32,045 nt of DNA from JBBTXJ01 sp964636345 (lineage in GTDB: Bacteria > Patescibacteriota > Patescibacteriia > Magasanikbacterales > JBBTXJ01), in the NCBI GenBank assembly GCA_964636345.1, contig CAZWRL010000006.1:1-32045 (forward strand). The letters run 5' to 3'. The notes under the pieces are model-generated. The model was given only the letters and a program-made list of their open reading frames with translations, ran no database searches and had not been told where the DNA came from. Position numbers and translations under genes: made by a program. Shown here in pieces: positions 30,501 through 32,045 of the stretch. How positions within the stretch are numbered: the stretch's first letter is position 1; each line of letters starts with the position of its first letter.

Positions 30501-32045
30501 ATTGCTAGTGAAGGTAACGCGGTGTTGACTGAAGGAGATAAATATACGTATGAAGTTGTTGACCAACCGCGGCATTTTATGAGCAATTCCAAGCGCAAAG
30601 AGTATTCATTTAACCTTCCGGCAGAAGCGCATAATATATACCTGCATGAATTGGATTACATCAAACTTAGTTTTCAGCCGTCCGGTGATAACAATACTCC
30701 ACATGGTGATGCGGAGATTCATATTACAAATGACGGCATAGAAACTCGGACAAGTCTTCTTGGAACATTGCCGAGTAAACCGCGGATTTATGCTCGGACA
30801 CGTGACAAATGCAAACAGCTTGCGTTTTTTTCTGGTATTACGAGCAGTAGAGATCCGCAGAATGCTGAAGAAAATAACCTCTATATTTGTAAGACAGTGG
30901 CGGAGAATAATATTCCAGCAACTGATATGCTTGATGAAGATGCGGGATTAGTTACGATGGTGCGTACACATGGCGTCAAAACATATTTCGCTGCGTTTTT
31001 TGACGATGGTGATCCTGATAGCGATGGTGGAGGTTATGATAGTTGTTCCGAGGTGGGTGGTCGCCAAACCGGATGGGCGGACGAAATTACCTGTAAAATT
31101 CATTCATATATGCCGCTACATCCACAGTTTTGGCGAGGAGCTGGGGATCAGGGTGGGGATGATAATGGCGATGGGGGTGATGGTGGTTGGATTGCTTTTG
31201 CTTTTGATAATACCAAGGATTTGGAACCGTTGGTGTATGTGTACACGGTCAATTTGAATGGAAAGAATCCAGATACGCAGGTGGAATTTAAAACTTCCAT
31301 TGTGCGACGTGAGATGTGTCATGAAGTTGTAGATATCGCAACGAGCGGTAATGATAACGCCGCTTGGACTAACCGTCTGTGGAATCCTCCAGATCGCAGT
31401 CAAAAATCAGAGGGTGATTATGCAGTAACCTTGGGACTTGCTAACGCGCGCTGGGTTGATGAAATAAATCCATACGGGGCTGTTAAAGAGCCATTGGATA
31501 ATGATACTCCCGCGTACCAATATTCACAGTATAATACAAACAATGCCGGGCAGATTGCTGCGGTTGAACTCAACGGTGGCGTTATGTATTCTTGTCCGGA
31601 AGGCAAATGTGCGCGGGGACGGGCTAATTTTGGAAAATGGGGAAATGACACGCTCGCCAAAGGTAAAAATGCGCTCGCGAATCTCTTTGGCAAAACATAC
31701 TCATTTTTTGAGTGGAATACTGCGGGCGCTGTTTTTAGCGGCAACGCGAGTTGTCCATCAAATCCTCCAGATAATCACCCCGCTTGTTACGATAAACGCA
31801 AAGATCTACCTCGTCCACCACGCGTTGCCAGTTTGGATATGACCAACTGCAAGATTACCGGTGTTGGCGAAGCCAATAATTGCGGTCTTGGCAAACTTGA
31901 TCGCATCACCGTTGATGGCAAAGACGAGGGGATTGTATTTGGCAAAGGGTATCGCAATACCGTTGTTCGCTTCTTCGGCTGGGCAGACACTGACCGCATG
32001 CCAATAACCAACATCACCGTTGACTGGGATTTTGACAACCGCATC
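24528..32045 (+). CDS. Giant cysteine-rich secreted protein (open at window end)
   Basis: I translated this frame by hand from ATG 24528 to the last base: 2506 codons without a stop, so the protein is longer still. Signal peptide MSPRRPSFQRLVLGIILPLF...VYA, cleavage about residue 38. Residues about 40-400 are helical with few cysteines; from about 400 a motif C-x(3-8)-G-C-x-x-[YF] recurs many times (CTEEDSGCRQYF, CTEPGCTQF, CTADEVGCTRY, CTAEQVGCEQF, CPAQAAGCRAY, CSDDEVGCEAY), which suggests a long chain of small disulfide-stabilised modules. About residues 1020-1145 look like a jelly-roll carbohydrate-binding module (SYMMTFWAKGIGTLAVQFED, FLDNVVVKET). Acidic DDGDPDSDGG and DQGGDDNGDGGDGG loops occur near 2160-2215. 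It is secreted and probably a cell-surface adhesin or matrix protein. No enzyme motif is seen. Confidence 0.85.
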   Translation, partial: MSPRRPSFQRLVLGIILPLFLFMNMVAIGVGIPRKVYAVLPVIDSVQVGLTVTDGILDYLLQVLLDALTGAAVGGVLQLGKYFVGQFAASLKSGGAGQTPLFHNTTYGTFLVDTAAEAAISFLDSLGQNQLKNDVSDPAVRLAIQYGLRDVLLGTGEKTKSEFGKVGDQFTDRWEKVQEKYGGCAVTANNASQNKSLKGLLGQQGGIEDCMMALTKDVFKPANTEVGVSLRAYNQLYGTMMGASQSALLERQEGKGFKNVQSQIAGYLKTPAALVADEAKQLTSVVQEERMFQLLSGVLGSGSKTALGSALGAYGSSMVSKLGKSVIDGLFEVKKPVKKDFALGGGLQDAGGAGGLQTSISAGFARALTETVAVRDTGLFDTLSQFASCPSESGRINRTPDECVIDGDFASAVRRAEGGAPLTIGEAIKLGLLHANWKLVPPADEGLNASTQCRTQAYCHANIAKLRLARILPLGFEIAAALSPGGQDSWTLGQVIEGFHNCNSTTKGRTDHHDGTGTVTHPFCHLIDPNWILKAPLTRCTAEVPGPMLAMPGVATRHNICVNKPSCLQDDGSGECVGPWGYCMREKNIWRFSGEMCSAQFATCTTYRGASAGAAEAVSYLARTIDYATCTEEDSGCRQYFTAQKWRAEADGSYAWDAASSRYLNGKTTICTEPGCTQFIRADGSNVYLKKAPSYLKCYDSNLQSERTVDWPRTIADLTKIQPRSECKDYASVCTADEVGCTRYTPESGDPAIPAITTAGDRCPTECAGYSAYKQLPVTFEEARFPLYFIPTTAGACTAEQVGCEQFVNLATEKLEYYSFVRQCEKPAQGNNAIFYAWEGSDLQGYQLRSYVLKTVAGNIPGHVDDPFVNIKPAYAALYHEELMKSYYVACNRELYAGKLADPDCRELFDRDGNTFYRLLSKTVTVASECNALRKTDAYLYAAPRELIGNANTCAAAKGQWDAAANVCRLCAGGGENRDGICIYSVIAKEATTCPAQAAGCRAYTGNAGNNVRVAYQALFDTLDASAWSDGELSAESVKVGDKSLKVSGASTRLSIPLAAQSSYMMTFWAKGIGTLAVQFEDTENEARVIDPFRLTGDWRQFALGPVYIKSLGQQPRISFAVQGNNNIPLFLDNVVVKETVATVNLVKDSWQTPTSCDANPRDNIPGAALGCQAYKDHNGVAETFKSFTRICRDAAVGCEKLTDTKNTPETGGKTYHLKCGIVSTVDFLGAPVIVEDRINEANRACTPSWDADGDGNNANNQPVCTIPTGKEYCTFTVNRAFDGLLEDLQIRLAGAIRVSADSDAYLINEPAFRCDSGQKGCMVIGEVKGAGAEKTITVVNKLVDPEKYDQILCSDDEVGCEAYQVTSQVGGERTVYFRDPVITGKPVCEYRDKVKRENSVDASGWFKTGTDTPCYDNFLEAGARYGVWSYGDAPYRGNVAACPTEQNTCTEFRDPADTSQLYPEGQPYYVLDDGKLDRTSCKGQVSLKEGCILFNNSSDPAKTWDVAKTYDESRKERDGLVAPQAPIDHAPDSLIDCIKEGCTQTTFEATVTLGDPARKLNVTANVPSAHYFPLTEDGVLNGNDNVNCRAGYERRRVDVVTSGQNVGDDGPANVAVCISATRANTILKVIRDRACGEWLACRGSQTVLDTTTNQPKTACSDVALCNEFSQGTDRFEECTNWVTAPQNDNRILDESLYAKRRVGWYDMEYAGFSLFDKYQIPDLKFVKRKDTSTMLLVAVPWAYDAAKAACPDNIEEGMPCVGLSGACFGGLCTRSIGDIGRLAPQCRGYATPEAPFTFIGDQVEWEQVHTYSDGGNKLPLWTAKFKSFKSVNGFDRANLCQQGQTCQCSYQKVDYGDGTLVRYLNEKADVSGWPGLCRGGFTADGKDKTGKLCDPRTGNFRGREKCRDSRANIGDRDRRDGECLLKTQVSTHRGWQGFCLETDGSIRTPGSGVNNRPCLTWMPLDNPPGLESLASVEEAGYTPSQSSLYCIASEGNAVLTEGDKYTYEVVDQPRHFMSNSKRKEYSFNLPAEAHNIYLHELDYIKLSFQPSGDNNTPHGDAEIHITNDGIETRTSLLGTLPSKPRIYARTRDKCKQLAFFSGITSSRDPQNAEENNLYICKTVAENNIPATDMLDEDAGLVTMVRTHGVKTYFAAFFDDGDPDSDGGGYDSCSEVGGRQTGWADEITCKIHSYMPLHPQFWRGAGDQGGDDNGDGGDGGWIAFAFDNTKDLEPLVYVYTVNLNGKNPDTQVEFKTSIVRREMCHEVVDIATSGNDNAAWTNRLWNPPDRSQKSEGDYAVTLGLANARWVDEINPYGAVKEPLDNDTPAYQYSQYNTNNAGQIAAVELNGGVMYSCPEGKCARGRANFGKWGNDTLAKGKNALANLFGKTYSFFEWNTAGAVFSGNASCPSNPPDNHPACYDKRKDLPRPPRVASLDMTNCKITGVGEANNCGLGKLDRITVDGKDEGIVFGKGYRNTVVRFFGWADTDRMPITNITVDWDFDNRI

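Overview
The window looks like a chromosomal fragment of a Candidate Phyla Radiation (Patescibacteria) bacterium. The evidence is the combination of an S-layer-type surface protein, an ECF sigma factor paired with a DUF5667-type membrane protein, a giant cysteine-rich secreted protein, very tight operons, and several start codons placed almost directly after a -10 box. TGA is used as a stop and the long frames contain no internal stops, so the standard bacterial code fits. The phylum call is inference from gene content and style; no rRNA gene is present.

Layout. Positions 1-1065 (minus strand) hold smpB, the tmRNA gene ssrA and the start of a PyrE-like phosphoribosyltransferase; smpB and ssrA overlap by 8 bases. 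Positions 1079-5217 (plus) are a compact five-gene operon: AI-2E family permease, two unknown membrane proteins, an HtrA-like protein that has lost its catalytic triad, and a Wzz-like chain-length protein. Positions 5255-12575 are an accessory island with its own consensus-like promoters, strong terminators and long hairpin-rich leaders. It encodes two coiled-coil proteins, a proline-rich membrane protein, a cysteine-rich exported coiled-coil protein, an exported coiled-coil/beta-barrel-like protein and a collagen-like lipoprotein with calcium-binding and MopE-type motifs. From about 7.46 to 12.46 kb the base composition is much more GC-rich than the flanks. Positions 12589-17512 resume the polysaccharide theme with an O-antigen-polymerase-like protein and three GT4 glycosyltransferases.

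Positions 17500-18154 hold a small helix-turn-helix gene on the minus strand and an AT-rich control region with four DnaA-box-like sites, repeated 18-bp operator-like palindromes and a 16-bp perfect palindrome. Positions 18155-23887 encode the ECF sigma factor, the DUF5667-type protein and, after a hairpin-rich leader, the S-layer-like protein, closed by a textbook terminator. Positions 23902-32045 begin a new unit: a small calcium-binding-type membrane protein and a giant cysteine-rich secreted protein that is still open at the window end (at least 2506 residues).

How it fits together. Most of the window concerns the cell surface: polysaccharide chain assembly, S-layer and very large exported proteins, probably under an ECF sigma factor. 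A recurring contrast is that ordinary operons start with leaderless or near-leaderless transcripts, whereas the surface-protein genes of the island and the S-layer gene sit behind long leaders made of consecutive hairpins. Two island genes share an almost identical leader plus signal-peptide cassette in front of unrelated mature proteins. The GC-rich island interrupts a Wzz-Wzy-glycosyltransferase locus and carries deltaproteobacterial-style modules, so it is either a horizontally acquired surface system or, less likely, an assembly join.
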